Source of the DNA: Cyclobacteriaceae bacterium
GTDB taxonomy: Bacteria; Bacteroidota; Bacteroidia; Cytophagales; Cyclobacteriaceae
Direction: 5' to 3'
NCBI GenBank assembly: GCA_019694875.1
Contig: JAIBBC010000001.1
Location: 992,001-1,056,000, forward strand
Length of the DNA: 64,000 bases
The notes under the pieces were generated by a model. That model was not told the origin of the DNA. It was given only the letters and a program-made list of their open reading frames with translations, and searched no databases. Both the position numbers and the translations under genes were made by a program. This document shows positions 25,506 to 35,283 of this stretch, one piece after another. Each line of letters starts with the position of its first letter. Positions within the stretch are counted from its first letter, which is position 1.

Positions 25506-26791
25506 TGAGACTGTATTCCGTTATACTGGTTTGTCTTTTAGCCGTTGCCTGCTCACCGGTATCAAAACGTGCGTTAACGAAACGGTTTAATTCATTAGAG
25601 ACCCGGCTTCATGATCACACCGGATTTATGCTATATGATCCGGAACAGAAAAGAGAACTGTATTCATATCAGTCCGACAAATATTTCACTCCGGCATCAA
25701 ACACGAAAATTTTTACTTTTTACACCTCGCTTATGGTGTTGGGAGATTCTGTTCCCGGCTTACGTTACCTCGAAACAAATGACTCATTGATTTTTTCAGG
25801 TACCGGAGATCCATCACTCCTGTATGAGAACATTTACGATCCCGGAAAGACATTCTCGTTTCTCAGCACCACTAACAAAAGGCTTTTCATGGCTGATGGT
25901 AATTTTTATACCGATGCGCTTGGATCCGGTTGGGCGTGGGATGATTTACCTTTCACGTATTCTTCCGAACGGTCGCCTCTACCGATTTATGGAAACTACT
26001 TTACCCTTCAGCAATCCGCCAACAAAATAAAAACTACACCTTCGTACTTCTCTTTTGATGTTACGGTGCGCGACAGTACGGATAAATCTTCGCTTGCGCG
26101 GGAAATTGGTTCCAACAAAATGGACTTGTACCCGGGCAGAACCGGTTTAAGCAATCAATGGAAAACTCCGTTTAAAACAAGTTCAGCGTTAACCGCGAAG
26201 TTGTTATCCGATACACTGAAAAAGGAAGTTACAGTAATTAACCGCACACTTCCGAAATCCGCAAAAACACTTTACAGCATTCCAGCCGATTCACTATTCA
26301 AAGAGATGATGCAGGAGAGTGATAATTTTATTGCCGAGCAACTGTTACTGACCTGCGCAGGCGTGTTGAGCGACTCGTTAAAGCCGGAGATTGCAATCCG
26401 GTACATGAAAAAAAATTATCTGGCCGATTTACCTGACGAGCCGGTGTGGATTGACGGTTCAGGGCTTTCACGATACAACCTGTTTACACCCCGCAGCATT
26501 GTAAGCTTGTGGGAGAAAATCTATTTGCGTGTCCCGCGTGCGCGACTATTTCCGCTGTTGGCTATCGGTGGAAAAACCGGCACTGTAAAACGCGCTTATA
26601 AGAACGAACCTCCTTATCTCTACGGGAAGACGGGAACGTTAAGCAACAACCACTGTCTCAGCGGATACCTTGTAACAAAAAAAGGACGAACACTCATTTT
26701 CAGTTTTATGAGTAATAATCATCCCGCACCAGCCAGCACGATACGGGCAGAGATGGAAAAAATTCTAAAAGACCTTTACCTGCATTACTGA
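25502..26791 (+). CDS. dacB: D-alanyl-D-alanine carboxypeptidase/endopeptidase, PBP4 type (peptidase S13)
   Basis: 429 aa. The signal peptide resembles a lipoprotein one, with C17 (LAVACSP). The penicillin-binding motifs are S66-x2-K69 (TPASNTKIFTFY), S-D-N (QESDNFIAEQ) and K-T-G (LYGKTGTLSNN); another KTGT lies just before it in AIGGKTGTVKR. It trims peptide cross-links or terminal D-Ala in peptidoglycan. At 429 aa it is somewhat shorter than E. coli PBP4. Its start overlaps the DinB stop and its stop overlaps the next ATG (TGATG). Confidence 0.92.
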   Translation: MMRLYSVILVCLLAVACSPVSKRALTKRFNSLETRLHDHTGFMLYDPEQKRELYSYQSDKYFTPASNTKIFTFYTSLMVLGDSVPGLRYLETNDSLIFSGTGDPSLLYENIYDPGKTFSFLSTTNKRLFMADGNFYTDALGSGWAWDDLPFTYSSERSPLPIYGNYFTLQQSANKIKTTPSYFSFDVTVRDSTDKSSLAREIGSNKMDLYPGRTGLSNQWKTPFKTSSALTAKLLSDTLKKEVTVINRTLPKSAKTLYSIPADSLFKEMMQESDNFIAEQLLLTCAGVLSDSLKPEIAIRYMKKNYLADLPDEPVWIDGSGLSRYNLFTPRSIVSLWEKIYLRVPRARLFPLLAIGGKTGTVKRAYKNEPPYLYGKTGTLSNNHCLSGYLVTKKGRTLIFSFMSNNHPAPASTIRAEMEKILKDLYLHY

Positions 26792-28065
26792 TGAATTTGA
26801 ATAAGCGTTTTTTTTGCCTCATCACTTTCTTGACGTTGCTCGGCTATGCTCAGGCACAGACGATCGACAGCCTGGATGTGAAGATTGGCCAAATGATTTT
26901 GATCGGCTTCCCGGGATCGAAAGTTGATGATAAGGTGTTGGAAGAAATTCGTCAGGGGAAGGTGGGATCGATCATAATTTTTGAGAAAAATATTCCCGCA
27001 AAAAATTCTTATGCTGAATTAAAGAAGATCACCTGGACATATCAGCATGCGGCACCGATACCGCTATTCATCTCCATTGATCAGGAGGGCGGCAAGGTTA
27101 ACCGTTTGAAAGAAAAGTATGGTTTTCCAAGATCGGTTACTGCTGCACGTCTCGGCAAGTTTACGCCTGACTCGGTTCAGTTTTATGCTGAAACCACAGC
27201 CGCCACATTAGCAGGCCTGGGGATCAATGTAAACTTTGCACCTGTGGTTGACCTTGCGATCGACCCGAATAATCCCGCCATTGTTAAACCCGAGCGGGCA
27301 TTTTCCGCACAGGAGGATTCGGTTGCATTATTCGCCCGGGAAGTGATCCGCCAGCATCGCAAACTCGGAATTATTTCGGTACTGAAACATTTTCCCGGAC
27401 ACGGAAGCTCAAAAGATGATACACATCTGGGTATTGCTGATGTTACCAACACATGGAATGTGCGGGAACTATATCCTTACCGGTCACTGATTGATTCCGG
27501 TGAAGTAGATGCGATTATGACGGCTCACATTGTTAACAAAAAATTAGATCCAAAGGGAAATCCGGGAACCTTGTCGAAGAAAGTAATCGATAGTTTATTG
27601 CGCAAACAGTTTCACTACGATGGCGTTGTTTTTTCTGACGACATGCAGATGCATGCGATAACTAAACACTACGGGTTGGAAGAAGCCATTCGCATGGCGA
27701 TTAACGCGGGCGTTGATATCCTGACATTTTCAAATAATATCTCCGGCAGCCAGGAGCGGACGGTTGACAAGGTTCATGAGATTATTAAAAAGTTTGTGGT
27801 CGATGGAACAATCAGTAAAGCACGAATCGACCAATCGTACAAACGAATCATGAACCTCAAGCGGCAACTTAACGGAGGGCGAGCCGAATATTATCGTATC
27901 TCTCTTGCTGAAAAACAGTTAGAAATCAACGCGCTTAAAGATCAAAATGAACAAGCGTTGAAAAATGCACAGGCAGCGTTTGAAAAAGCCGAAGCGGAAC
28001 TTAAAAAAGTACAAGCCACAACTGAGCAAAAAAAAGAGAAGAAGCGCAAGCGTAACAAAGACTAA
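26791..28065 (+). CDS. NagZ-like glycoside hydrolase family 3 enzyme with coiled-coil tail
   Basis: 424 aa with a signal peptide (MNLNKRFFCLITFLTLLGYA), so exported, unlike cytosolic NagZ. The GH3 catalytic domain has the NagZ loop KHFPGHGSSKDDTHLG and the nucleophile aspartate in VVFSDDMQMHAI. It should release N-acetylglucosamine from wall-derived sugars. From about residue 369 the enzyme domain is over and a heptad-like tail follows (ALKDQNEQALKNAQAAFEKA), ending KKEKKRKRNKD. Such a tail is not part of NagZ. TGATG overlap with dacB; two coiled-coil genes follow. Confidence 0.9.
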   Translation: MNLNKRFFCLITFLTLLGYAQAQTIDSLDVKIGQMILIGFPGSKVDDKVLEEIRQGKVGSIIIFEKNIPAKNSYAELKKITWTYQHAAPIPLFISIDQEGGKVNRLKEKYGFPRSVTAARLGKFTPDSVQFYAETTAATLAGLGINVNFAPVVDLAIDPNNPAIVKPERAFSAQEDSVALFAREVIRQHRKLGIISVLKHFPGHGSSKDDTHLGIADVTNTWNVRELYPYRSLIDSGEVDAIMTAHIVNKKLDPKGNPGTLSKKVIDSLLRKQFHYDGVVFSDDMQMHAITKHYGLEEAIRMAINAGVDILTFSNNISGSQERTVDKVHEIIKKFVVDGTISKARIDQSYKRIMNLKRQLNGGRAEYYRISLAEKQLEINALKDQNEQALKNAQAAFEKAEAELKKVQATTEQKKEKKRKRNKD

Positions 28066-28077
28066 CCTCCTTTTTAT

Positions 28078-28521
28078 ATGGAACAAACCGATCAACTTCG
28101 AAAGCAGCTGAGGCGTGCAAAAATTACAACAGTTGCTATTGCCATTTTTTGTGGGTTGCTCCTGATCTATGTGTATGTTCAAAAACTTGTAGCGGACAGA
28201 AATTTACTGGAAGCTATACGGATGGAACAGCAAGCCCGCGCAGCACGGATAGAAGCAGAACAACAAAGGGCGCTTGCTTTGCATGAGAGGGAAGTGGCAA
28301 TCAACATGCACGAGGAAGCGCAAACCGAGAGCAGGGAGAACAAGCAGGCTACAATTGAACAATTGAAAAAGGATCTTGAACATCAGCGCAGACTTGCACA
28401 GCAAAATCAGGCTATAGCCGTTGAAAATGAGAAGCGGGCACGGCAGATGGAGATTCTTGCTAAGCAAAATGAAATCGAGGCCAAGAAAGCATTGGAAGAA
28501 TGTCAGAAGAAAACACACTAG
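28078..28521 (+). CDS. Single-pass membrane coiled-coil protein (147 aa)
   Basis: A basic N-terminus (QLRKQLRRAKITT) precedes one transmembrane helix at about 16-36, then an uninterrupted coiled coil to the end (MEQQARAARIEAEQQRALAL, LEHQRRLAQQNQAIAVENEK). No catalytic domain and no known family. It starts 12 bp after the NagZ-like gene, which itself ends in a coiled coil, and overlaps the next gene by 22 bp. I infer that the three products may associate at the membrane. Confidence 0.78.
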   Translation: MEQTDQLRKQLRRAKITTVAIAIFCGLLLIYVYVQKLVADRNLLEAIRMEQQARAARIEAEQQRALALHEREVAINMHEEAQTESRENKQATIEQLKKDLEHQRRLAQQNQAIAVENEKRARQMEILAKQNEIEAKKALEECQKKTH

Positions 28522-28766
28522 AGTTCAAACTAAAAAGAGCGCGTTCTGTTGCAAGTGTATTGGCAGTTGTGGCCATACTGTCAGTTATATCGGCCATCTA
28601 CTTTTTCTTGCGAGGTAATGAAGCCGAAAGAAAGGTAGAGCTTGTGGAAAAGCTCAGCAATCTCCAGCTCGACAGTTGCAGCGTGCGCAATGAAGATCTT
28701 ACCAATTACGTGCAGGAGTTACTGTACACGCTAGATTACGAAAAGAAGAAAAATCAAACCAAATAG
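28500..28766 (+). CDS. Small single-pass membrane protein with short coiled coil (88 aa)
   Basis: Same plan as its neighbour: basic N-terminus (LEFKLKRARSVA), one transmembrane helix at about 17-38, then a short heptad-like segment (NEAERKVELVEKLSNLQ). One cysteine in the soluble part (LDSCSVRNED). The 22-bp overlap with the upstream gene and the shared last base with the downstream GTG mean tight co-translation. The matching layout suggests an ancient duplication or a paired complex. Function unknown. Confidence 0.75.
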   Translation: MSEENTLEFKLKRARSVASVLAVVAILSVISAIYFFLRGNEAERKVELVEKLSNLQLDSCSVRNEDLTNYVQELLYTLDYEKKKNQTK

Positions 28767-29569
28767 TGGAACCCTTTCACATCATTCGACCCACGGCAAA
28801 GCGAATTCCGATTCTGTTAAGTATTCCGCATTGTGGCGTTGAATTTCCGGAAGAAATAAAATCAACGTACAAGCAGAATATGATCGTTGCACCGGACGAT
28901 ACCGACTGGTTTGTTCAGTGGCTTTATGATTTCGCCCCGGCTATGGGCATCACGATTATTCATGCTGTATACAGTCGTTGGGTGATTGATTTAAACCGTG
29001 ATCCACAAAGCAAGCCGCTGTATAATGATGGAAGAATCATTACTCCGCTTTGTCCGGCAACCGACTTTTTCGGAACATCGATTTATAACGATGAACGAAA
29101 AGAAGTTCAGCGCGAAGAAGTTCTCAGGCGAACCGAACAATATTACAATCCCTATCACAGCAAACTCCGGGAGCTGTTATCGGGTATCAAAAATGAGTTT
29201 GGAAAAGTTCTGTTGTGGGAATGTCACTCAATTCGTCAAAGCGTTCCGACAATTAATAAAGAGAAGTTCCCCGATTTGATATTAGGTGATGCCGATGGAA
29301 CATCTGCATCAGCACAAGTTATTGACTCAGCCCTTAGCTCACTTCAGGCCTCGCGCTACGAAGTGAGTCATAATCATCCATTCAAGGGAGGCTACATTAC
29401 CCGCCAGTTCTGTAATCCAAAAAATAACGAACACGCTTTACAGCTGGAGATGACCAAGGTTAATTATTTGGACGATTCGGAAACAAAGTACCATGAGCCA
29501 CGCGCAAACGAAATGCGGACCTTGTTGCAAAAAACATTCAGTAATTTGGCCTTGGTTTTGGCAAAATAA
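28766..29569 (+). CDS. N-formylglutamate amidohydrolase
   Basis: 267 aa, GTG start at 28766 overlapping the previous TAG by one base. Family motifs: LLSIPHCGVEFPEEIK at the N-terminus, WVIDLNRDPQ, KVLLWECHSIRQSVP and NHPFKGGYITRQFCN. It hydrolyses N-formyl-L-glutamate to glutamate and formate, the last step of the histidine pathway that goes through HutF. HutF is the next gene, which strengthens the assignment. Confidence 0.92.
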   Translation: MEPFHIIRPTAKRIPILLSIPHCGVEFPEEIKSTYKQNMIVAPDDTDWFVQWLYDFAPAMGITIIHAVYSRWVIDLNRDPQSKPLYNDGRIITPLCPATDFFGTSIYNDERKEVQREEVLRRTEQYYNPYHSKLRELLSGIKNEFGKVLLWECHSIRQSVPTINKEKFPDLILGDADGTSASAQVIDSALSSLQASRYEVSHNHPFKGGYITRQFCNPKNNEHALQLEMTKVNYLDDSETKYHEPRANEMRTLLQKTFSNLALVLAK

Positions 29570-29571
29570 TT

Positions 29572-30999
29572 TTGAAAAGCATTAACGATAAGTACAATCA
29601 AGCCTCAACTCCGTCCGGCAGGGGTGAGGGAGTTAAGTATTTCCACTTTAAATCTTTGCTTCAGAAAGACGGTTGGTTGACGCCCGCATTTGCGGGTGTA
29701 GATGAAAACGGAGTTATCCGGTACCTGTCTGCCGATGCCCCTCAACAGCCTGCCGCAATCGAGTCGGTAAGCGGTTTTGCTTTACCTGGATTTCAGAATG
29801 CTCATTCGCATGCCTTCCAGTATGCAATGGCAGGATTGGCCGAGACTCATGCTGTGGGAACGGATGATGATTTCTGGACGTGGCGCGAAGAAATGTACAA
29901 ATGCGCACTGAGTGTTGATCCCGATCAGGCGCAAGCTATCGCAGCCATGTTGTATGCCGAAATGGTGCGCCATGGCTACACGCACGTGGCAGAATTTCAT
30001 TACCTGCACCATGATAAGGACGGTAAGCCTTACAGCAATCTGGCAGAAATGGGATTGCGCATGGTGGAAGCAGCAAAAACTGCCGGCATAAAAATTACAC
30101 TCGTACCGGTTTTTTATCAGAAGGGTGGATTTGGTAAAGATCCGCAGCCAAGACAAAAGCGTTTTATTTCACAAACGGTTGATGAGTATTTTCATCTGCT
30201 GGATGACTCCGCCCATGCAATTGTTAATCAACCGCATGCCTCCCTTGGCTTCAGCGTTCATTCGCTTCGCGCAGTTGATTTGAATGATATCATTTCAACG
30301 TACACTCATGGACCAAAAGAGATTCCGTTTCATGTTCATGTAGCGGAGCAAAAGAAAGAAGTGGAAGACTGTTTGGCGTTTTGTAAAAGGCGTCCGATGG
30401 AATGGTTGCTTGAGAATCTTCCGGTAGACGAGCGGTTTCATTTGGTACACTCCACGCATCTCAACGATGAAGAAGTGAAAAAACTGGCTGCATCAAAAGC
30501 GAATGTTGTATTGTGCCCGTCAACCGAAGGAAACCTGGGAGATGGAATTTTCAGGATGAAGGAATATGTAAAACTTGGAGGTCATTGGACAATCGGTACC
30601 GATAGCCACATCGGACTAAATCCTTTTGAAGAATTCAGAATGATCGATTACCGGCAGCGGCTGGTGACGAACCTGAGAAATACATTTGAAGGCAACGCAG
30701 CGAACTACCTGGTGAATGAATCGGTAACGCAGGGCCGCAAAGCGATGGGCCAGATAACACGCGATCATTTTGAAATTGGTCAGCCGTTCGATGCACTGAT
30801 TGTTAATGCCGGAACACACTTGCTGGCAGATACTTCTGAAAAGAACCGGCTGGCATCTGTTGTTTACACATCAGATTCAAGCAGAAATCTCGGGACGATC
30901 CTGAACGGCAAATGGGTTGTTAAAAATCAGCACCACGCAAACGGTCATGAAATAAAAATGGCCTTCTCCAAGGCCATTCGTGAAATGAAAACGCGGTAA
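29572..30999 (+). CDS. hutF: Formimidoylglutamate deiminase
   Basis: 475-aa amidohydrolase-superfamily enzyme converting N-formimidoyl-glutamate to N-formyl-glutamate and ammonia; the preceding gene product then finishes histidine breakdown. Metal and catalytic motifs: NAHSHAFQ (HxH), HVHVAEQKKEVE, LVHSTHL and GTDSHIGLNPF. The start is taken as the TTG at 29572. The family-like part only begins near KYFHFKSLLQKDGW, after about 21 residues, and part of that leader is read from a palindromic repeat-like sequence. Confidence 0.92.
   Translation: MKSINDKYNQASTPSGRGEGVKYFHFKSLLQKDGWLTPAFAGVDENGVIRYLSADAPQQPAAIESVSGFALPGFQNAHSHAFQYAMAGLAETHAVGTDDDFWTWREEMYKCALSVDPDQAQAIAAMLYAEMVRHGYTHVAEFHYLHHDKDGKPYSNLAEMGLRMVEAAKTAGIKITLVPVFYQKGGFGKDPQPRQKRFISQTVDEYFHLLDDSAHAIVNQPHASLGFSVHSLRAVDLNDIISTYTHGPKEIPFHVHVAEQKKEVEDCLAFCKRRPMEWLLENLPVDERFHLVHSTHLNDEEVKKLAASKANVVLCPSTEGNLGDGIFRMKEYVKLGGHWTIGTDSHIGLNPFEEFRMIDYRQRLVTNLRNTFEGNAANYLVNESVTQGRKAMGQITRDHFEIGQPFDALIVNAGTHLLADTSEKNRLASVVYTSDSSRNLGTILNGKWVVKNQHHANGHEIKMAFSKAIREMKTR
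29607..29634. repeat. Repeat-like palindrome inside the hutF leader
   Basis: AACTCC (29607-29612) and GGAGTT (29629-29634) are exact complements flanking CCGGCAGGGGTGAG. The GGGTGAGGG part also occurs at the end of the ssb-gldD repeat (7374-7382). It lies just before the conserved part of hutF and is translated. Confidence 0.45.
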
Positions 31000-31005
31000 C
31001 GTGTA

Positions 31006-33366
31006 TTACTTTTTCTGATTCAGATTTTCTTCGAATAGTTTCAGAATTCGTTTGTACTCATCCGTCCAGCTGCTGGGCTCAACAAATGTGTGGTCTTCCA
31101 TGGGATATACCGCTAGTTGCCAATTGTCTTTGCCAAGCTCGATCAATCGTTGCGACAAGCGGACAACATCCTGGAAATGGACATTTGTATCTACCATTCC
31201 ATGACATATCAACAAGGCCCCTTTTAAACCATTCGCATAATAGATGGGAGAACTTTTCGCATACGCAACGCTATCGGCATAGGGAGTGTTGAGAATGGCC
31301 GAAGTATATCCATGGTTATAATGCGCCCAATCGGTTACCGGACGCAATGCTGCACCGGCCGCAAATACATCGGGTGTTGTAAACAAACCCATCAACGTAA
31401 TAAAACCTCCGTATGAACCGCCATAAATTCCAATACGCTTGGCATCTATGCCATATTCTTTAACCAGCCACGCAGCGCCATCAACATGATCGGTTAGATC
31501 TTTACCACCCATAAACTGATAGATGCCGGTTCTCCAGTCACGACCATAGCCTGCACTTGCGCGATAATCCATGTCCAGAACAGTGTAGCCTTTGTCAGCC
31601 AACAGGTTGTTGAACATGTATTCGCGAAAGTAACTGCTCCACCATTTGTGTGCGTTTTGCAGATAGCCGGCACCATGAACAAAAATTACAGCAGCGCCAT
31701 TGGGTTTTGCCGGTTTATAGACACGTGTATAAACATCTGCTCCGTCACGTGCTTTGAATGTGGTAACAACCGGATCGCGCCAGTTGTACGACTTAAACTC
31801 AGACGAGATTGAGTTGGTGATTTGTTGTGCCTTTGCACCGGCTTTGTTTTCCACGATGTACAGCTCCCACGGTTTGTTGGTATAGGAATACCGGAACGCA
31901 ATCATTTTTTCATCGGGAGACACCTCCGCTTCGTTGGCTCCGGTCATGGTTGTTATTCGATCGGCTTTACCACCATCAACGGAAAGTTTGTAGAAATGCT
32001 TTTCTCCCGGGTGAACTTCGTTTGTTGTGATGTAGAAAAACTTTTTGCTCCGGTTGAGTTCAGCCTGCTGCACTTCGTACTTGCCGGACGTAAGCGCTTT
32101 CTTTGAACGCGTTGTAACATCGTATGAATAAAGATGTGCATAGCCCGACTCTTCGGAAACGAACCATAGCCTGTTGTTATTGATCCATCCGATGTTGAAA
32201 CCTCCCGGGCCTCCAACCCAGGCATCGTCATGCTGACGATCAACCACAGTTAATTTTTGTGTGGCTACGTCCAGCAAAGCAATCCAGCGGTCTTTGTTAT
32301 CCGCAGCGCGAAGCTGAAGCGCAACACGTGAGCCATCATCCGACCAAACCGGGTTGGAGAATGAAAGCTGGCGAAGCGTAGGCTTCTTTTCTTTGCTGTC
32401 TTTTTTGTTATCCTTTTTTGGATAATTTTTTGTAAACGCAGGAGCATCACCGATGCCTGGAATACTGTCGGTTTTAACCTGAAGGACAGTATCACGCCTG
32501 ATGTCGTAAACAAACAGTTCGGATGAACCAAGCGGGGCGCCAACTTTTGTTCGGGCGGAAATATCTTCCGTAAAGCCGGATACCGTTACATAGTTCGGAA
32601 CAATTGTGCTTTTGGAAGACGCGCTTTTCGATAACCGGAATACAACAAAGTTACCATCGGGCGTAAGCCGCGACATATCGACCGACTTGTCATCGATATA
32701 AATTTCTTTTGGCCGTTTGGGTTGTTCGTCTTTCTGGATTTTGCGAACGGTATTTTGCCGGTCGTTACGCTCCTTAACAACCTGCATGTATGCCAGCTGA
32801 TCCTGTCTCAACCATTTTTCCTGATCATTAAGCGCAGGTGATGAGTTTTTCTTTCCTTTTCTAAAATCCGTAAGCTGTGTAATGTTTCCGGTGCCGATTT
32901 CCCACGCATAAAGATTTTGATCGGATGAATAAATTATTTTCTTTTCATCACCTGAAAAAGAAGCTCCGCTTTCGCGGGATACGGTGTTAGTGAGTTGGGT
33001 AATCTTTCCACTGATAACATTATACAGAAAAAGATCCCCGTTTTTTTCATACACCATCTTGGTGAAGGTCTTATTATATGTGCTGTTGAAGGGTGGCAGC
33101 GCGAGTCTTTCTTTTTTCGAAACTTTTTGCGGGGTGCGATTCTGAAGTGTGATTTTAAACAATGAATCAGCGGAGGCATTGTCTGGATTCCAGAAGAAGT
33201 AAACTGTTTTACTGTCGGGCGACCAGCTTACACCGGAAGGCGAGGAACCGATCCATTTCGGATCGCGCATGATTTTTTCTACAGTAAGTTCACCTAACGT
33301 TTGGCTGAAAGCCGTTGTCGTAGTAAGGATCAGAACCGAGATAATGAGTAGGCGGGAGTGACGCAT
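31006..33366 (-). CDS. S9-family prolyl oligopeptidase (DPP4-like)
   Basis: 786 aa from the ATG at 33364-33366, which opens a signal peptide (MRHSRLLIISVLILTTTTA). N-terminal seven-bladed propeller at about 40-500, then an alpha/beta hydrolase domain. Catalytic residues are near S651 (YGGSYGGFITLMG), D726 (HGMVDTNVHFQD) and H758 (MEDHTFVEP). It should act in the periplasm on peptides, probably with the Xaa-Pro or Xaa-Ala preference of the DPP4 group. The linker KKDNKKDSKEKKP at about 328-340 is low-complexity. It converges on hutF with 6 bp between stops. Confidence 0.93.
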   Translation of the reverse strand: MRHSRLLIISVLILTTTTAFSQTLGELTVEKIMRDPKWIGSSPSGVSWSPDSKTVYFFWNPDNASADSLFKITLQNRTPQKVSKKERLALPPFNSTYNKTFTKMVYEKNGDLFLYNVISGKITQLTNTVSRESGASFSGDEKKIIYSSDQNLYAWEIGTGNITQLTDFRKGKKNSSPALNDQEKWLRQDQLAYMQVVKERNDRQNTVRKIQKDEQPKRPKEIYIDDKSVDMSRLTPDGNFVVFRLSKSASSKSTIVPNYVTVSGFTEDISARTKVGAPLGSSELFVYDIRRDTVLQVKTDSIPGIGDAPAFTKNYPKKDNKKDSKEKKPTLRQLSFSNPVWSDDGSRVALQLRAADNKDRWIALLDVATQKLTVVDRQHDDAWVGGPGGFNIGWINNNRLWFVSEESGYAHLYSYDVTTRSKKALTSGKYEVQQAELNRSKKFFYITTNEVHPGEKHFYKLSVDGGKADRITTMTGANEAEVSPDEKMIAFRYSYTNKPWELYIVENKAGAKAQQITNSISSEFKSYNWRDPVVTTFKARDGADVYTRVYKPAKPNGAAVIFVHGAGYLQNAHKWWSSYFREYMFNNLLADKGYTVLDMDYRASAGYGRDWRTGIYQFMGGKDLTDHVDGAAWLVKEYGIDAKRIGIYGGSYGGFITLMGLFTTPDVFAAGAALRPVTDWAHYNHGYTSAILNTPYADSVAYAKSSPIYYANGLKGALLICHGMVDTNVHFQDVVRLSQRLIELGKDNWQLAVYPMEDHTFVEPSSWTDEYKRILKLFEENLNQKK

Positions 33367-33431
33367 CTTGCAAAAATTTTGATTCAAGTTAATCAACATT
33401 TGAAAGGTGCCTTCTTATTTTTACATGAACG

Positions 33432-33911
33432 ATGGGTACAGTAAGAGCAATTGAAGCGGCTGACAATTCAGCAATTCGGAACATCATACGAACGGTAATG
33501 CCGGAATTTGGCGCCAGCGGACAAGGCTTTGCCATTCACGATGCCGAAGTGGAGGATATGTACAGCGCGTATTCACAAAAGCGCCATACGTATTTCGTAT
33601 ATGAAGAGGACGGAAAAATTCTGGGCGGAGGCGGCATTGGTCCGTTGAAGGGTGGTGACGCTGATACGTGCGAACTGAAGAAGATGTATTTTCTAAGCGA
33701 AGGCCGGGGCAAAGGTCTCGGACAAAAAGTGCTGACGGCATGTTTGGAAGCTGCGCGTAATCAGGGATACAAAACCTGCTACCTGGAAACGTTCAATACA
33801 ATGAACCAGGCCATGAAGCTGTACGAGCGAAACGGCTTCCAAAAAATTGGCGGCCCGTGCGGCAGCACCGGCCATTTCGCATGCGATGTGTTCTACAGCA
33901 GGCCATTGTAG
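33432..33911 (+). CDS. GNAT-family N-acetyltransferase
   Basis: 159 aa. Acetyl-CoA-binding motif A is seen as LKKMYFLSEGRGKGLGQKVL at about 77-96, with motif B in LYERNGFQKIGG. Substrate unknown. The start ATG at 33432 is 65 bp from the divergent S9 peptidase start. Typical length for the family. Confidence 0.88.
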   Translation: MGTVRAIEAADNSAIRNIIRTVMPEFGASGQGFAIHDAEVEDMYSAYSQKRHTYFVYEEDGKILGGGGIGPLKGGDADTCELKKMYFLSEGRGKGLGQKVLTACLEAARNQGYKTCYLETFNTMNQAMKLYERNGFQKIGGPCGSTGHFACDVFYSRPL

Positions 33912-33987
33912 CGCCTTCTCTTGCTCATGCGAATTTATTTTTACAGCTTTAGAAGCTGATATCAGCATTACCTAACTCTATTTCTTT

Positions 33988-35283
33988 ATGGCAGGAGGAT
34001 TCGTCTCGTCTAATGCACCGCTCAACACCAGCGGTGAGAACAAAAACTACACATTCGCGCTGTCGATCCTGACATCGCTGTTCTTTATGTGGGGATTTAT
34101 CACCTGCCTGAACGATATTCTGATCCCGCATTTGAAAGCCGTGTTTACGCTCAACTATACACAGGCGATGCTCATCCAATTCTGTTTTTTCACTGCGTAC
34201 TTTGTCATGTCGCTGCCGAGCGGATACATCGTTGAAAAAATCGGATACAAAAAAGGTATTGTACTCGGTCTTATTATAGCCGGCATTGGCTGTTTGATGT
34301 TCTATCCGTCAGCCAGCATGCGTTCATACGGATTGTTTCTTACGGCCTTTTTTGTTCTTGCATCCGGAATAACTTTGCTTCAGGTGGCCGCCAATCCGTA
34401 CGTAACGATTCTTGGCCCGCCGGCAACTGCATCAAGCCGGTTGAATCTTACGCAGGCATTCAATTCACTTGGAACAACCATTGCCCCGATTTTCGGGTCG
34501 ATGTTGATCTTATCGGTAGCTGTAAAATCTGCGGAGGCGTTGAGCGGATTGAGCCCGGAAGAGCTTGCTTCGTATCAGTTGGCTGAAGCTGCAGCTGTTC
34601 AAAATCCTTATGTGATCCTGGCGATTGTGTTGTTTGTTATTGCCGCAGTGTTCGCAATCATAAAGCTTCCGGTTATTGAAGCAGCCGCGCCAGCTGAAAT
34701 TTCAGGAGGCGTTACGGGTGAACGTGAGTCTGCATGGAAATATCCCCACCTGGTGTTGGGGGCAATAGGCATTTTTGTTTACGTAGGAGCTGAAGTTTCT
34801 ATCGGAAGCTTTCTTGTGAATTTCCTTGGGGAAAAAAACATAGCAGGTTTGGCTGAGGCAGACGCGGGGAAATATGTTTCCTTTTATTGGGGCGGAGCAA
34901 TGATTGGGCGCTTCGTTGGGGCCGCCGTTATGCAGAAACTAAAAGCCGGCAAAGTGCTGGCGGTAGCAGCCGTAATTGCAGCTCTGCTTGTTGTTATCAC
35001 GATGTTGTCGTCCGGTCCAATTGCCATGTGGCTTATTCTTTCTGTCGGATTATTTAACTCCATTATGTTTCCAAGCATCTTCTCGCTGGGCGTTGCCGGT
35101 CTTGGCAAACATACCGGCCAGGGATCTGGAATCTTATGTATGGCGATTGTAGGCGGAGCGTTGATTCCGCTGCTGCAAGGTTTCATAGCAGACAAGATTG
35201 GCATTCAACACGCCTTCTTCATCCCGGTACTATGCTACATGTTTATTGCATACTACGGCTACCGCGGACATAAGATTGTTTAG
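33988..35283 (+). CDS. FucP/GluP-type sugar:H+ symporter (MFS)
   Basis: 431 aa, about 12 transmembrane helices. FucP-family marks: [20 protein letters not shown] in helix 1, [37 protein letters not shown] and [18 protein letters not shown]. These are shared by L-fucose permease and the glucose/galactose transporters of Bacteroidota; the sugar cannot be chosen from sequence. It is followed by a convergent gene with a 4-bp overlap of ends. Confidence 0.93.
   Translation: MAGGFVSSNAPLNTSGENKNYTFALSILTSLFFMWGFITCLNDILIPHLKAVFTLNYTQAMLIQFCFFTAYFVMSLPSGYIVEKIGYKKGIVLGLIIAGIGCLMFYPSASMRSYGLFLTAFFVLASGITLLQVAANPYVTILGPPATASSRLNLTQAFNSLGTTIAPIFGSMLILSVAVKSAEALSGLSPEELASYQLAEAAAVQNPYVILAIVLFVIAAVFAIIKLPVIEAAAPAEISGGVTGERESAWKYPHLVLGAIGIFVYVGAEVSIGSFLVNFLGEKNIAGLAEADAGKYVSFYWGGAMIGRFVGAAVMQKLKAGKVLAVAAVIAALLVVITMLSSGPIAMWLILSVGLFNSIMFPSIFSLGVAGLGKHTGQGSGILCMAIVGGALIPLLQGFIADKIGIQHAFFIPVLCYMFIAYYGYRGHKIV

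Noticed and set aside
29680..29702. Palindrome CGCCCGCATTTGCGGGTG as a regulatory hairpin
   Set aside because: It lies inside the conserved coding part of hutF, where codon constraint explains it as well as any regulatory role.
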